DNA from: Deltaproteobacteria bacterium
GTDB lineage: Bacteria > Desulfobacterota > Desulfobulbia > Desulfobulbales > SURF-16
Reading direction: 5' to 3'
NCBI GenBank assembly: GCA_016219175.1
Contig: JACRCD010000009.1
Coordinates: 1-53,709 of the forward strand
DNA: 53,709 nucleotides
Shown: one piece after another, positions 42,015 through 50,699 of the stretch
How the letters are laid out: each line of letters begins with the position of its first letter
Position numbering within the stretch: position 1 is the stretch's first letter
Notes under the pieces: model-generated
Databases searched by the model: none
The model's input: the letters and a program-made list of their open reading frames with translations, nothing else
What the model was told of the DNA's origin: nothing
Made by a program: the position numbers and the translations under genes

Positions 42015-42290
42015 ATGAATATCACAAACGACATCAAGCCCGTGACCTATCTAAAATCACACGCTGCTGATCTTCTCAAACAGATAAACGATACACGTCG
42101 TCCTGTTATCATTACCCAAAATGGTGAACCCAGGGCTGTGCTTCAAGATCCGCAAAGCTATGAAAACATGCGGAATGCGATCGGCTTGTTAAAACTCGTT
42201 TCGCAGGGCGAAACTGACATCCGAAATGGCAAAACAATGACACAAGATGACGTCTTTGAAAATATAGAAAAGATGTTAAAGAAAAAATGA
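42015..42290 (+). CDS. Phd/YefM-type antitoxin
   Basis: 91 residues. N-terminal DNA-binding fold with PVTYLKSHAADLLKQINDTRRPVIITQNGEPRAVL, diagnostic of Phd/YefM. The C-terminal acidic tail binds the toxin. ATG follows CTGGAGG. Overlaps the toxin gene by 4 bp (ATGA), the standard antitoxin-first order; probably autoregulated with the toxin. Confidence 0.92.
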   Translation: MNITNDIKPVTYLKSHAADLLKQINDTRRPVIITQNGEPRAVLQDPQSYENMRNAIGLLKLVSQGETDIRNGKTMTQDDVFENIEKMLKKK

Positions 42291-42613
42291 ATCGCAAGGA
42301 CAAAATAATTTGGTCAGCGACAGCCAATGCCGACTTATCCGGAATCATAGAATATATCGCTCAAAATAGCCCCGCTAATGCGAAAAAAATATTGATAACC
42401 ATAAAAAACAAAGAAGCAGATCTCTACCTGTCGCCCCAGAGGGGTCGAGTTGTTCCAGAATTACAAGATCAAGGCATTACTCAATATCGTGAGATAGTCA
42501 TCACTCCTTGGCGTCTGATATACAGAATCACCGACGATACGGTGTTCGTCTTGTCTGTTCTTGACGCAAGACAGAACGTGGAAGACATCTTGCTGACCCG
42601 GTTAACAAAATAA
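42287..42613 (+). CDS. RelE/ParE-family toxin
   Basis: 108 residues. RelE/ParE fold: IIWSATANADLSGIIEYIAQ, LYLSPQRGRVVPEL, YREIVITPWRLIYRITDD, VFVLSVLDARQ. The RY-type C-terminal residues and the ELxxxG-like region fit ParE/RelE plasmid-stabilisation toxins; whether it cuts mRNA or inhibits gyrase cannot be told. Followed within 7 bp by a family A element. Confidence 0.9.
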   Translation: MNRKDKIIWSATANADLSGIIEYIAQNSPANAKKILITIKNKEADLYLSPQRGRVVPELQDQGITQYREIVITPWRLIYRITDDTVFVLSVLDARQNVEDILLTRLTK

Positions 42614-42619
42614 CAAATT

Positions 42620-42764
42620 GCTAACTGCCCAGGTGAATAGACTGAAGGCTTTTAGGCTGAAGGCCTGGCGGTACTGACTGTATAAGAAAATGTTTCCCCA
42701 GCCATTCTCTGCTTTCTTTGACTAACACCCTTCAGGCTACAGCCTAATCAACCTGGATAGTTAC
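42620..42764. repeat. Family A MITE-like element, copy 3
   Basis: About 145 bp with ends GCTAACTGCCCAGGTGAATAG and CAACCTGGATAGTTAC and inner GACTGAAGGC / CCTTCAGGC. The sequence AAATTGCTA occurs at both edges (42615 and 42768), possibly a duplicated target. The rest of the 316-bp gap to 42930 shows no gene. Confidence 0.7.
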
Positions 42765-42929
42765 AAAAATTGCTACCCAAGTGCCCCGCAGGGGGAAATA
42801 GGACTCCGGCCTATTTCCCAGTGAGCTTTGCCGTTCAACCTTCGACATTGCCGCATTTGATCTCTGTCAGTGATAAGGCAGGCGCCGGAAAAAAACATCC
42901 GGCTATCTTGAGCAATTCCATGAAGGGCT

Positions 42930-43880
42930 TCATTGGGGGGACGACGGACAGGGGCTGGCCTCAATCTCGTTTATGGTCTGTCTGAATTCTTCCTGGAGAG
43001 GGCCGCCAAGCTCCACCGCCTTGCGGGCCGCGGTCAGGGCCTCATCGCGCTTGCCCAGCTTGCCCAGCGCCGCCGCCAGGTTGTTGAAGGCCGGGCCGGA
43101 CTCGGGAAAGAGCCGGGTCGCCCGTTCGAAGGCCACGGCTGCGCCGTTCATGTCCCCCGAGGCATAGCGGGCGTTGCCCAAACCCAGCCAGGCGCCGAAA
43201 CTTGCCGGCCACTTTGTCCGCGCGGTTTCATAGGCCGTGACGCTTGCTTCACGCTGCCCCGTCCTTTCCAGTCCGGCTACTGCCTGGATCCAGGCATTTT
43301 CTTCCGCAATGGCGGGAAGTTCCCCGGGCGGGAGGACCAGCAGTCCCCAATATTCACCGCGCGCCCAGATATTGTTGAAAACCCGCAGGGAAAGCCTGTC
43401 GTTTTGCACCTTGCCGGAGTGGAGGATGATTTCCTCGGCTGGTCCGTCGTAGCCGACCGCCACGGCATAGTGCCATTTGGGAAACCAGGACAGACCCCGG
43501 TTAACCAGCACTATGACGGGATGGTTGGCGCTAAGCTCGGCATGGAGATGATCCAGGCCGGCAATGGGGTAGGCAACACGGCCGTGGCGGCGTGCCGCCG
43601 CAATCAGGGAGGACTGCAGACTGCCTTGCCGGGACGGGGTGTACACCTCGCCGGCCAGGTCAGCGGGTCCGGCCTGGATGCCGCTCCAGCCGAGGGCCAT
43701 GGCCAGGGCCGCGGGGCCGCATTGATATTCCTCCTGGGGGAAAAAGGGGACATCGGCGAGCAGGACCCGGTCAGGCGCGTTCTCAGGCCAGGGTTGCGCC
43801 GTCCGGGAAGGCATGGCGCAACCGCTTAAGGCCAGAAGCAGTACGACAAGCAGCATGCCGGCGGTTTTTGCCGTCAACAT
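42930..43880 (-). CDS. PA2778-like lipoprotein: C39-type peptidase plus TPR repeats
   Basis: 316 residues from ATG 43880 (MLTAKTAGML); lipobox LALSGC. A C39-like cysteine peptidase fold begins FFPQEEYQCGPAALAMAL with catalytic Cys in QCGP, and has WHYAVAVGYD for the His. Two to three TPR units follow (AWLGLGNARYASGDMNGAAVAFERA; AFNNLAAALGKLGKRDEAL). In Pseudomonas the homologous pair PA2778/PA2779 is likewise adjacent. Probably processes or anchors a periplasmic partner. Confidence 0.82.
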   Translation of the reverse strand: MLTAKTAGMLLVVLLLALSGCAMPSRTAQPWPENAPDRVLLADVPFFPQEEYQCGPAALAMALGWSGIQAGPADLAGEVYTPSRQGSLQSSLIAAARRHGRVAYPIAGLDHLHAELSANHPVIVLVNRGLSWFPKWHYAVAVGYDGPAEEIILHSGKVQNDRLSLRVFNNIWARGEYWGLLVLPPGELPAIAEENAWIQAVAGLERTGQREASVTAYETARTKWPASFGAWLGLGNARYASGDMNGAAVAFERATRLFPESGPAFNNLAAALGKLGKRDEALTAARKAVELGGPLQEEFRQTINEIEASPCPSSPQ

Positions 43881-43902
43881 GCATATGAACTCCCGTCCTG
43901 CT

Positions 43903-44310
43903 CTAACGGCGATGATTGACAAAGTAAAAAACGTCGGTATAGCCGAGGATATCGGTAATGAGCAGGATGATAAAGACAAACAGGGCCGCGCCGACAACGG
44001 TGCCTATGCCGTTCCCGCCGGCCGGCAGCTGATCGAGAGCCTGGGCGATACTTATCACTTCGGCATCGGAAAGGCTGCTAACCCTTTGCGCGGCTTCATC
44101 CGCGACAACACCTTGGCGCGCCAGGGCCTGTTGCACGTCCTGACGGCCCAGGAAGGCGGTAATCCGGGCCCGTTCGTTTTGGTGTTGGGCCGTAGCGATT
44201 GCCGTGGCGGTGTCGATCATCCCGGCTCTGGCCTTCAGCGCGGAAAAGTCAAGCAGCAGAAAGGAAAAGATGAGGAAAAAACTGATGGCTCTGGCAAAAG
44301 GTCTCTGCAT
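43903..44310 (-). CDS. PA2779-family small membrane protein
   Basis: 135 residues. An N-terminal signal-like segment (FFLIFSFLLLDFSALKARAG) is followed by a helical domain (RARITAFLGRQDVQQALARQG, EAAQRVSSLSDAEVISIAQAL) and a C-terminal transmembrane helix (GTVVGAALFVFIILLITDILGYTDVF). This matches the PA2779 pattern. Lies 22 bp upstream of the C39/TPR gene on the same strand and is its likely partner or substrate. Confidence 0.82.
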   Translation of the reverse strand: MQRPFARAISFFLIFSFLLLDFSALKARAGMIDTATAIATAQHQNERARITAFLGRQDVQQALARQGVVADEAAQRVSSLSDAEVISIAQALDQLPAGGNGIGTVVGAALFVFIILLITDILGYTDVFYFVNHRR

Positions 44311-44501
44311 ACTCTGCTCCTCTTGTTGGGATTGAAAAATAAAGGGTATTATATTTGTGTATAATATGGCGGCGGGCGCGATGCAAGAGAACTTTTCAGG
44401 TATCAGGGCTGAATGACACCGCGTAAGGTGTATAACCTTTTTTTGTTGCGCGCCGATCGAGGCAAAACACCCATTAAGAGAGCCCCTATGCGAGCCATCT
44501 C

Positions 44502-45677
44502 TTAGTCCTCGGCCGGTTCACCGGCGAGAACCGCGGGTTTGATGGTCTGGGAGCCGAAACGCTTATTGATCAGATCAATGGCCTTGTTTAATTCCTGGCG
44601 GTCCGCTGTGATCTTGCCGCCGAAAAGATCAAGCTGTCTGGGCAAGGAGTCTTCCTGGAGTTTGCCGGCCGCAAGCCCGACCAGACGCACGGGTCGGGCG
44701 CCGACCCTGGTTTTGGACAGCAGGCCGACCGCGGCCTGATAGATGCGGCGGGAGTCGTTGGTGGGCCGGGGCAGGGTGATGGCCCGGCTGATAGTGGTAA
44801 AATCATCATATCGGACCTTCAGGGTTATGGTGTGGCTGCTTAGGCTTGCACGGCGCAATCGCTCACCCACCTTGGTTGCCAGGCGCAGCAGCTCCTTTTT
44901 TATCCGGTGCGGATCCGTGATGTCGGAGTCGAATGTTTCCTCGTTGCCGATGGATTTGGCTGACTGGCTTGTTTCCACCTCCCGCTGGTCAATGCCCCTG
45001 GAGCAGTAATACATGTGCAGACCGTGCTTGCCGAATTTTTTTTCAAGAAAATCACGGGAGAAACGGGTGAGATCGCCGATGGTTTTCACGCCAAGCAGGG
45101 CAAGAACGGGAATCGTTTTTTTACCTACCCCCCACAGCCGCTTGATGGGCAGCGGGGCAAGAAAATCAGCCTCCGTGCCCGGGGCAACAATGGTCAGGCC
45201 GTCTGGTTTTTGGTAATCCGAAGCAATCTTGGCCACCAGCTTGGAGCTGGCCACCCCTGCTGAAACCGTGAGCCCGATCTCTTCCCGGACCCTTTGGCGG
45301 ATGATAGCGGCAATGTGCTCGGCGGAGCCGAAAAGGCTTTCGCAGCCGGTGACATCAAGAAACGCCTCATCCACGGAAATCTGTTCCATCCTGGGGGTGT
45401 AGTCGCTGAAAATGTCCATGATCCGTTCGGACACCTCCAGGTATCTTGACATGCGCACCGGCAGGAAAATCCCCTGGGGGCAAAGGTTTCTGGCAACGGC
45501 AATGGCCAGGGCCGAATGGACGCCATAGGTTCGTGCTTCATAGGATGCGGCCGAGACCACGCCACGGTTGGAGCTGCCGCCGACAATTACCGGCAGGCCG
45601 GCAAGTTGCGGGTTATCCAGGATTTCCACGGAGGCGTAGAAGGCGTCCATGTCCAGATGGATGATTTTGTGGGTCAT
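44502..45677 (-). CDS. dinB: DNA polymerase IV (Y-family)
   Basis: 391 residues from ATG 45677. Catalytic motifs HLDMDAFYASVE and ISVDEAFLDVTG are intact. Helix-hairpin-helix around KRLWGVGKKTIPVLALLGVKTIGDL, and a C-terminal little-finger domain. Translesion polymerase. A weak TAAGAG/CTCTTA hairpin overlaps the stop codon. No LexA box was identified with confidence upstream, where a family C repeat begins 17 bp from the start. Confidence 0.94.
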   Translation of the reverse strand: MTHKIIHLDMDAFYASVEILDNPQLAGLPVIVGGSSNRGVVSAASYEARTYGVHSALAIAVARNLCPQGIFLPVRMSRYLEVSERIMDIFSDYTPRMEQISVDEAFLDVTGCESLFGSAEHIAAIIRQRVREEIGLTVSAGVASSKLVAKIASDYQKPDGLTIVAPGTEADFLAPLPIKRLWGVGKKTIPVLALLGVKTIGDLTRFSRDFLEKKFGKHGLHMYYCSRGIDQREVETSQSAKSIGNEETFDSDITDPHRIKKELLRLATKVGERLRRASLSSHTITLKVRYDDFTTISRAITLPRPTNDSRRIYQAAVGLLSKTRVGARPVRLVGLAAGKLQEDSLPRQLDLFGGKITADRQELNKAIDLINKRFGSQTIKPAVLAGEPAED

Positions 45678-45693
45678 GGCCACATTATAATCA

Positions 45694-45840
45694 TGATGGC
45701 GTCGCAAAAAATTCGATCTACTGCGTTGCGGCGGGATCGCGAAATGCTCGGCGTACCCGATGTACGCCTCCGCTTTCGCGACACCACCGCGCCTTGTATA
45801 TCGGATTTTTATGCTTAGCCATCCAGATATTTATTGCGAG
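45694..45840. repeat. Family C MITE-like element, copy 1
   Basis: Imperfect terminal repeats ATGGCGTCGCAAAAAAT / TTTATTGCGAG, an ATTCGATCTACTGCGTTG block, a central GCGTACCCGATGTACGCC palindrome and CGCCTTGTATATCGGATTTTTATGCTTAGCCATCC. The second copy is at 53537-53709 and shares the same order of blocks. No ORF. Confidence 0.75.
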
Positions 45841-45861
45841 TTCATCAATCATGCCTTTCTC

Positions 45862-47376
45862 TTATTTCATCTTTTGTTCCGCCGGCAGCAGGAAGCCCTG
45901 CTCGATGAGTTTACGAATTAATTGACAGGCAAAGGGGGTGACCTGAGGTGCGGAAGTACCCATGGCCGCCGCCATGTCCTTGACGAGGTTCCGGAGTTTT
46001 TTCCGCCCGTCGCAATGGATCATCAGGTTGGCGATGACCGTGTCTGAATTCCCCTTGTAGGCCAGACCCTTTGTCAGATGGATCAGGGAGCTTTTTACCT
46101 TCCAGCCCTGGCCGGAGGGTTCGAACTGCTGCTCCAGCCGCAGGTCCGGTGAGTGGCGTAGCGAGGTGTTGAGCAGGGCGTCGTCGTCCCCCACGGTTTC
46201 AAGAAAATCCCGCAGCAGAAAGCCTTGTTCAACAGACGCGCCGCATTGCCCAAGCATGTTTGCCGGGCTCTCATCCGCGCGGAACCAGTTTTTTTGTTTG
46301 TCTGCCTTGCGCATGGTGATCAGTCCGGCGCCGAATGATTCGATACCGAGTTTCTCATAATAGGCCATCCAGTGGTGGAAGCGGTGCGGGAAATCCATGT
46401 CCCGGTCGTCCAGTTCGGTGTGGCGTATCCACTTGGAGGCATAGGCCGCCGCGCTCAGTGATTCGGAGCGCATGACCCAGACATCGCAGCCGCTGCCCTC
46501 AAACCATTCTTCCATCTCTTTCTGCCAGTACTCTCCGTTTTTCTGGGCCCAGTTGCACAGGATCTGGCAGAATCCCCCCTGGTTGAGAAGGCGCGGCGCC
46601 TCATGCACGATCTGGCGGCAGACCGAGTCGGCCTCCATGCCGCCGTCCCGGTAGATGAAACGCGTTTCAGGCGAAATGACAAAGGGCGGGTTGCTGATGA
46701 TGAGGTCAAATTTTTCATGGGCCACGGGGTCAAAAAAATTGCCCTGCCGGCAGTCGAGGTTGGCAATGTTGTTTAATCCGGCATTAAACTCAGCAAGCCG
46801 CAGGGCGCGGGGGTTGATGTCCACCGCCACGGTCCTGTCGCTGTGCGGGGCGGCCAGAAAGGCATGCACCCCGCAGCCGCAGCCAAGATCCAGCGTTTGC
46901 CGGGAGTGTTTGCGGATGGTCAGATTAGCCAGGGTGATGGTGCTGCCGCCGATGCCCATGACGTACTGTTGCCTCTGTCCGCTCCGCAGCATGGCGGGCA
47001 GGTCAAAGGCCAGGACCAGGTTCTGGAAGGGCAGGAGTTTCACCGCCGCCGAGACCTTTTCTCCATGGCGGCGGATCAGACCTGCCTGTTGCCAGCTCTC
47101 AATGGTCATGGGGCGGATGGCTTGCCGCAGGATGGCTGCCTCAACCTCCAGTTCCATGAGAAAGAGACGTATCAGGGTATGCAGGGGCGAGCCGCTGCCG
47201 GTGCGGTCAAGCAGCAGCGGGTGATCATTTTCCACGGAGGGCAGGTCGGTCAGGCCAAGGGTTTGCAGAACACCCGCATCGAGAAACCCTGCCTGATGCA
47301 GCAGATCTCGTAATCTTTTGTAATCATTGACGTCAGGAAAAAAGAAAACGGGGCTGCTGTCTTGTTTTGGGATCAT
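45862..47376 (-). CDS. Class I SAM-dependent methyltransferase (RlmG/RsmC-like)
   Basis: 504 residues. SAM motif I DLGCGCGVHAFLAA (about 180), motif II VAVDINPRALRLA, and catalytic IISNPPFV typical of N-methyltransferases acting on rRNA guanine or on glutamine/adenine. The long N-terminal domain (1-160) and C-terminal winged-helix-like domain (420-500) match the DUF7059/DUF7782-type architecture. The target nucleic acid or protein is not determinable here. Confidence 0.8.
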   Translation of the reverse strand: MIPKQDSSPVFFFPDVNDYKRLRDLLHQAGFLDAGVLQTLGLTDLPSVENDHPLLLDRTGSGSPLHTLIRLFLMELEVEAAILRQAIRPMTIESWQQAGLIRRHGEKVSAAVKLLPFQNLVLAFDLPAMLRSGQRQQYVMGIGGSTITLANLTIRKHSRQTLDLGCGCGVHAFLAAPHSDRTVAVDINPRALRLAEFNAGLNNIANLDCRQGNFFDPVAHEKFDLIISNPPFVISPETRFIYRDGGMEADSVCRQIVHEAPRLLNQGGFCQILCNWAQKNGEYWQKEMEEWFEGSGCDVWVMRSESLSAAAYASKWIRHTELDDRDMDFPHRFHHWMAYYEKLGIESFGAGLITMRKADKQKNWFRADESPANMLGQCGASVEQGFLLRDFLETVGDDDALLNTSLRHSPDLRLEQQFEPSGQGWKVKSSLIHLTKGLAYKGNSDTVIANLMIHCDGRKKLRNLVKDMAAAMGTSAPQVTPFACQLIRKLIEQGFLLPAEQKMK

Positions 47377-47532
47377 GAAATCATTCTCGAAAGTGGGTTA
47401 AAAGAGCTTTAATAAATTGACATGCACCATTTGACTCAATACGCTGTTTCTATGAAAATAGACGATCGGTTACGCTACGTAAAATAAATTTCATTTTTTT
47501 TTAGCGCTGCCAGTTGGCAGAGGAGTTTCGCC

Positions 47533-49077
47533 ATGCCTGATCCCATCACAATCAGTGAACATGATTTCGAGATTGTTTCCTCCCTGGAGAAGAGAGAGGG
47601 GAAACCCCAGCCTGAAACCCCTTTTCGCATGCTGGTCATGGCTGACTTCAGCGCCAGGCTCAAACCCGCCGCGAGCGGGCCGGCTGCCGCCCCCCCCGGC
47701 AAGCCGCGGCCGGTCCGGGTTGACCGGGATACTCTTGATGCGGTGTTTGCCAGGATGGGGGTGGAGATAGCCCTGCCCATTCTGGGTAAAAACAATGCGC
47801 CGGTGAGAATCCGTTTTTCCGAACTGGACGATTTTCACCCTGACAGCATCTACCGCCGTGTTGATGTTTTCAAGGAATTGCGGGACACCCGGGAGAGTCT
47901 GCGGGATCCAGCCGTTTTCGCCGCCTTTGCCGAAACCCTGCACCCCGAGCCCCGGCGGGATGAGAAGATGCCCCCGCCTCCTGGGCCGCCAATACCGGGC
48001 GGAGGCGGTCTGCTTGACCAGATCATCGAGCAGGAGAGCGGCCAGCCCTCATCCCGCCCCGCTTCGCCGCAATCGCGGTCGGAGCTTGATTCCTTTGTGC
48101 GGGACATAGTGCGCCCTCATCTGCTGCGCGCGGACCATCCGAAAGCGCGGGAAGCGATAGGGGCGGTGGATGCCGCTGCCGCGGAGCTGCTGCGCATGAT
48201 TATCAGCCACCCTCGTTTTCAGCAGACGGAAGCGGCCTGGCGCGGCCTGAATTTCCTCCTGTCAAGGCTTGAAACCGATGACATGCTTGCTGTTTATCTG
48301 CTTGATATGACCAAAGAGGAGCTTGGCGCTGATCTGGCTGGCGTCTCTGATCCGCGTAAAAGCGCACTGTACAGGGTGCTGGTGGAGGAAACGGTGCGGA
48401 CGCCGGGCGGAGAGCCCTGGGCGGTGGTGGCCGGTTGTTATACCATGCGGGAGACCCTGGCGGATGTGGGCTTGCTTGCCCGCATGGCCCAGGTTGCCCA
48501 GGCGGCCGGGGCCCCCTTTATTGCCGCGGCCAGTGACACCATGCTCTGCGCTGAAGCCCTGTACCGGACCCCTGATCCGGATGATTGGCAGCCCTGGGCG
48601 GAACCGGAGGCGCGGGAGGCGTGGCAGCTCCTGCGCCAGCTGCCCGAGGCCAGCTCCCTCGGCCTTGTTTTGCCACGTTTTCTGCTGCGTTTGCCCTATG
48701 GCGCCGACACGGAGCCGCTTGACACCATGAACTTTGAGGAGTTGGGGGAGGAGGACGAGCACGAAAATTACCTGTGGGGCAATCCGGCTCTGATCGGCGC
48801 GCTGCTCCTCGGCCAAGCCTTCAGCCAGCAGGGCTGGCGGATGGAGCCGGGAGCAGTGGCGGAAATCGATAGTCTGCCGCTGCACATCTATAGCCGGGAG
48901 GGGGAAAGGAGGACGATGCCCTGTGCCGAGGCCATGCTTTCCCATCGCGCTGCTGAACGCATCCTGGACGCGGGCCTCATGCCGCTGCTGTCATTTCTGA
49001 ACCAGGACATGGTGCGGCTGGCCCGTTTCCAATCTCTTGCCGAGCCGCCCACCAGACTGGCCGGCCCCTGGAGTTAG
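47533..49077 (+). CDS. TssB-TssC fusion, type VI secretion-type contractile sheath protein
   Basis: 514 residues. The N-terminal TssB (ImpB) part (about 1-135) has PFRMLVMADFSARL, RIRFSELDDFHPDSIYRRV and FKELRDTR. A Pro/Gly linker (about 140-180) follows. The TssC (ImpC) part has HPRFQQTEAAWRGLNFLLSRL, LVLPRFLLRLPYGA, MNFEELGEED and ENYLWGNPALIGALLLGQAF. In ordinary T6SS these are separate sheath subunits with a TssC of about 490 residues. Here the fused chain is short and no other T6SS gene (tssJKLM, clpV, hcp, vgrG) is in the window. It may be a divergent T6SS or a repurposed contractile device. A GNAT gene follows 6 bp later. Confidence 0.82.
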   Translation: MPDPITISEHDFEIVSSLEKREGKPQPETPFRMLVMADFSARLKPAASGPAAAPPGKPRPVRVDRDTLDAVFARMGVEIALPILGKNNAPVRIRFSELDDFHPDSIYRRVDVFKELRDTRESLRDPAVFAAFAETLHPEPRRDEKMPPPPGPPIPGGGGLLDQIIEQESGQPSSRPASPQSRSELDSFVRDIVRPHLLRADHPKAREAIGAVDAAAAELLRMIISHPRFQQTEAAWRGLNFLLSRLETDDMLAVYLLDMTKEELGADLAGVSDPRKSALYRVLVEETVRTPGGEPWAVVAGCYTMRETLADVGLLARMAQVAQAAGAPFIAAASDTMLCAEALYRTPDPDDWQPWAEPEAREAWQLLRQLPEASSLGLVLPRFLLRLPYGADTEPLDTMNFEELGEEDEHENYLWGNPALIGALLLGQAFSQQGWRMEPGAVAEIDSLPLHIYSREGERRTMPCAEAMLSHRAAERILDAGLMPLLSFLNQDMVRLARFQSLAEPPTRLAGPWS

Positions 49078-49083
49078 CCGGCC

Positions 49084-49554
49084 ATGGACCTTCTTGTCAA
49101 GCTCTATGAACTTCCCGAGGCTGGAGAAGCCCTGCACCGGTTGCGGACCGCGGGCATCGTTATCCGGCGGGCCATGGTCTACGAGAAATTTCAGGTGGTG
49201 GCCTGGGTGGAGGAGAATTTCGGCCGTGGTTGGGGTGCTGAGTGTGATGTGGCCTTCAGCCGCAACCCCGTTGCCGTTTTTGTCGCGGTCCGGGAGGGCG
49301 AGATGGTCGGTTTTGCCTGCCATGACACCACCATGAAGAATTTTTTCGGCCCCTTGGGCGTTGGCCTGGAGTGGCGCAAAAAGGGGGTGGGCGCCGCCCT
49401 GCTGCTCGGCTGTCTGCGCATGATGGCCGCCGACGGCTATGCCTACGCCATCATCGGCGGGGTGGACAACGTTGATTTTTACGCAAAGACAGCTGGCGCC
49501 GTAGCAATCCCCGGCTCATCGCCAGGGGTGTATGGGGACAGGCTGCGAGGATGA
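49084..49554 (+). CDS. GNAT-family N-acetyltransferase
   Basis: 156 residues. GNAT core with VAVFVAVREGEMVGFACHD, the acetyl-CoA pyrophosphate loop GLEWRKKGVGAALLLGCL and the C-terminal beta-bulge NVDFYAKTAGAVAI. Six bp after the TssBC fusion, so the two are in one operon; it might acetylate a sheath component or effector. Substrate unknown. Confidence 0.85.
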   Translation: MDLLVKLYELPEAGEALHRLRTAGIVIRRAMVYEKFQVVAWVEENFGRGWGAECDVAFSRNPVAVFVAVREGEMVGFACHDTTMKNFFGPLGVGLEWRKKGVGAALLLGCLRMMAADGYAYAIIGGVDNVDFYAKTAGAVAIPGSSPGVYGDRLRG

Positions 49555-49580
49555 AGGGGAGAAATTAATAATTGATAATT

Positions 49581-49713
49581 GCGGCTCTTGCAAAATAAGT
49601 AAAAGAGTGCCTCCTGTCATTTCGACCGAAGGGAGAAATCTAACAAGATCAAGGCCATTAAAGATTCCTCACTGCGTTCGGAATGACATACAAGTTCATT
49701 TTATAAGAGCCTC
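49581..49713. repeat. Family B MITE-like element, copy 3 (inverted)
   Basis: 133 bp, in the opposite orientation to copies 1 and 2: GCGGCTCTTGCAAAATAAG ... TTCATTTTATAAGAGCCTC. Flanked on both sides by AATT (49577-49580 and 49714-49717), consistent with a 4-bp target-site duplication. Confidence 0.85.
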
Positions 49714-49789
49714 AATTGTTAATTACAAGGGAAGAAATGATTCCCTTGCAAAAGCCAGGGATTTGCTCTATCACTGGTTGCCCGATAAC

Positions 49790-50608
49790 CTAAAGCGGTT
49801 CGCTGAGGATGGCCAGGGATGCCATGGCATGATAGGTGGCGTCGAGAAAAGGCGCGGCCCTGCCCCGTCGGCCAAAACCGCCGCGGAGGGTCTGGCAGCC
49901 CGAGATGAAGGAGACGGCACCGCTAAGGTCCCTGGGCTGGGAATCCAGCAGACGCAGGGCCTGCAGGCAGAAATGGCTGTTTTCGATAAATGAGGTGGTG
50001 CCCGGCAGGAAGCCGAAACCGCCGTCCGCGGTCTGGCACTCCTGAAACCAGGCTGCAAGATCGTTTCCGGGGAGAGCAGCCCCTGGCCCGCCTCCGGCCC
50101 TGATGATCGTGAGCCCCATCATCATTTCCTCGCAGGTGTGTCTGGCGGGAAAGAGGCGCTGGGGCCAGTTTGGGCCCAGTTGCTCCTCAAGCAATGGGGC
50201 GCAGGCCTTGCCCAGAATGAGGCCGGCATGGTAAAAGGTCGGCAGCGAGGGGCGCTGCTTCAGCCGCTGGGCGGCAAGTTTTCTGACCGGCACGGGATCA
50301 AGGGGGGCGTGCAGGTCTGCCGCGGTGGCGAAAAGCTGATAGACGGATTTCAAATCGAGCGTGTCGCCGGGCCACAGGCCGGCAATGAATTTGTGCAGCA
50401 GTGCGTCGTCCCGGCAACCGGCCAGCTGTTCCGGGCGGGAAAACTGTTCAGCCAGGAATTTAAAAATGGCGACACCATGGAAGGTATCTTCGATGGTGGC
50501 GGGCAGCCTCCGCGTGGCGCCGAATCCTCCTGTCTCTTTTTGCAGGGAGCGGACATAGCTGATGACCTTGTCGAGTTCCAGGGCGCCAATGATATGATTG
50601 TCAGACAT
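49790..50608 (-). CDS. Prenyltransferase/squalene-cyclase-like alpha-barrel protein
   Basis: 272 residues from ATG 50608 (MSDNHIIGALEL); a longer start at 50644 is possible. Repeats of the QxxxGGFG kind, each at the start of an alpha-hairpin: QKETGGFGATRR, QTADGGFGFLPG, QTLRGGFGRRG. This is the toroid fold of protein prenyltransferase beta subunits and squalene cyclases. The catalytic DxDD of cyclases and the zinc ligands of prenyltransferases are not evident, so it is likely a non-catalytic or unusual member. Confidence 0.65.
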   Translation of the reverse strand: MSDNHIIGALELDKVISYVRSLQKETGGFGATRRLPATIEDTFHGVAIFKFLAEQFSRPEQLAGCRDDALLHKFIAGLWPGDTLDLKSVYQLFATAADLHAPLDPVPVRKLAAQRLKQRPSLPTFYHAGLILGKACAPLLEEQLGPNWPQRLFPARHTCEEMMMGLTIIRAGGGPGAALPGNDLAAWFQECQTADGGFGFLPGTTSFIENSHFCLQALRLLDSQPRDLSGAVSFISGCQTLRGGFGRRGRAAPFLDATYHAMASLAILSEPL

Positions 50609-50699
50609 TTTCTGATCCCAAAGGTAATGTTTTTTGTATATCAAAATATATCATTAAATTCATCTATTACAAAATAATTCAAATCGGGAATAGACGCTG

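Noticed and set aside
44425-44460. Terminator-like ACACC...GGTGT with T7
   Set aside because: The T-tract is on the plus strand where no plus gene ends; the flanking genes are on the minus strand.
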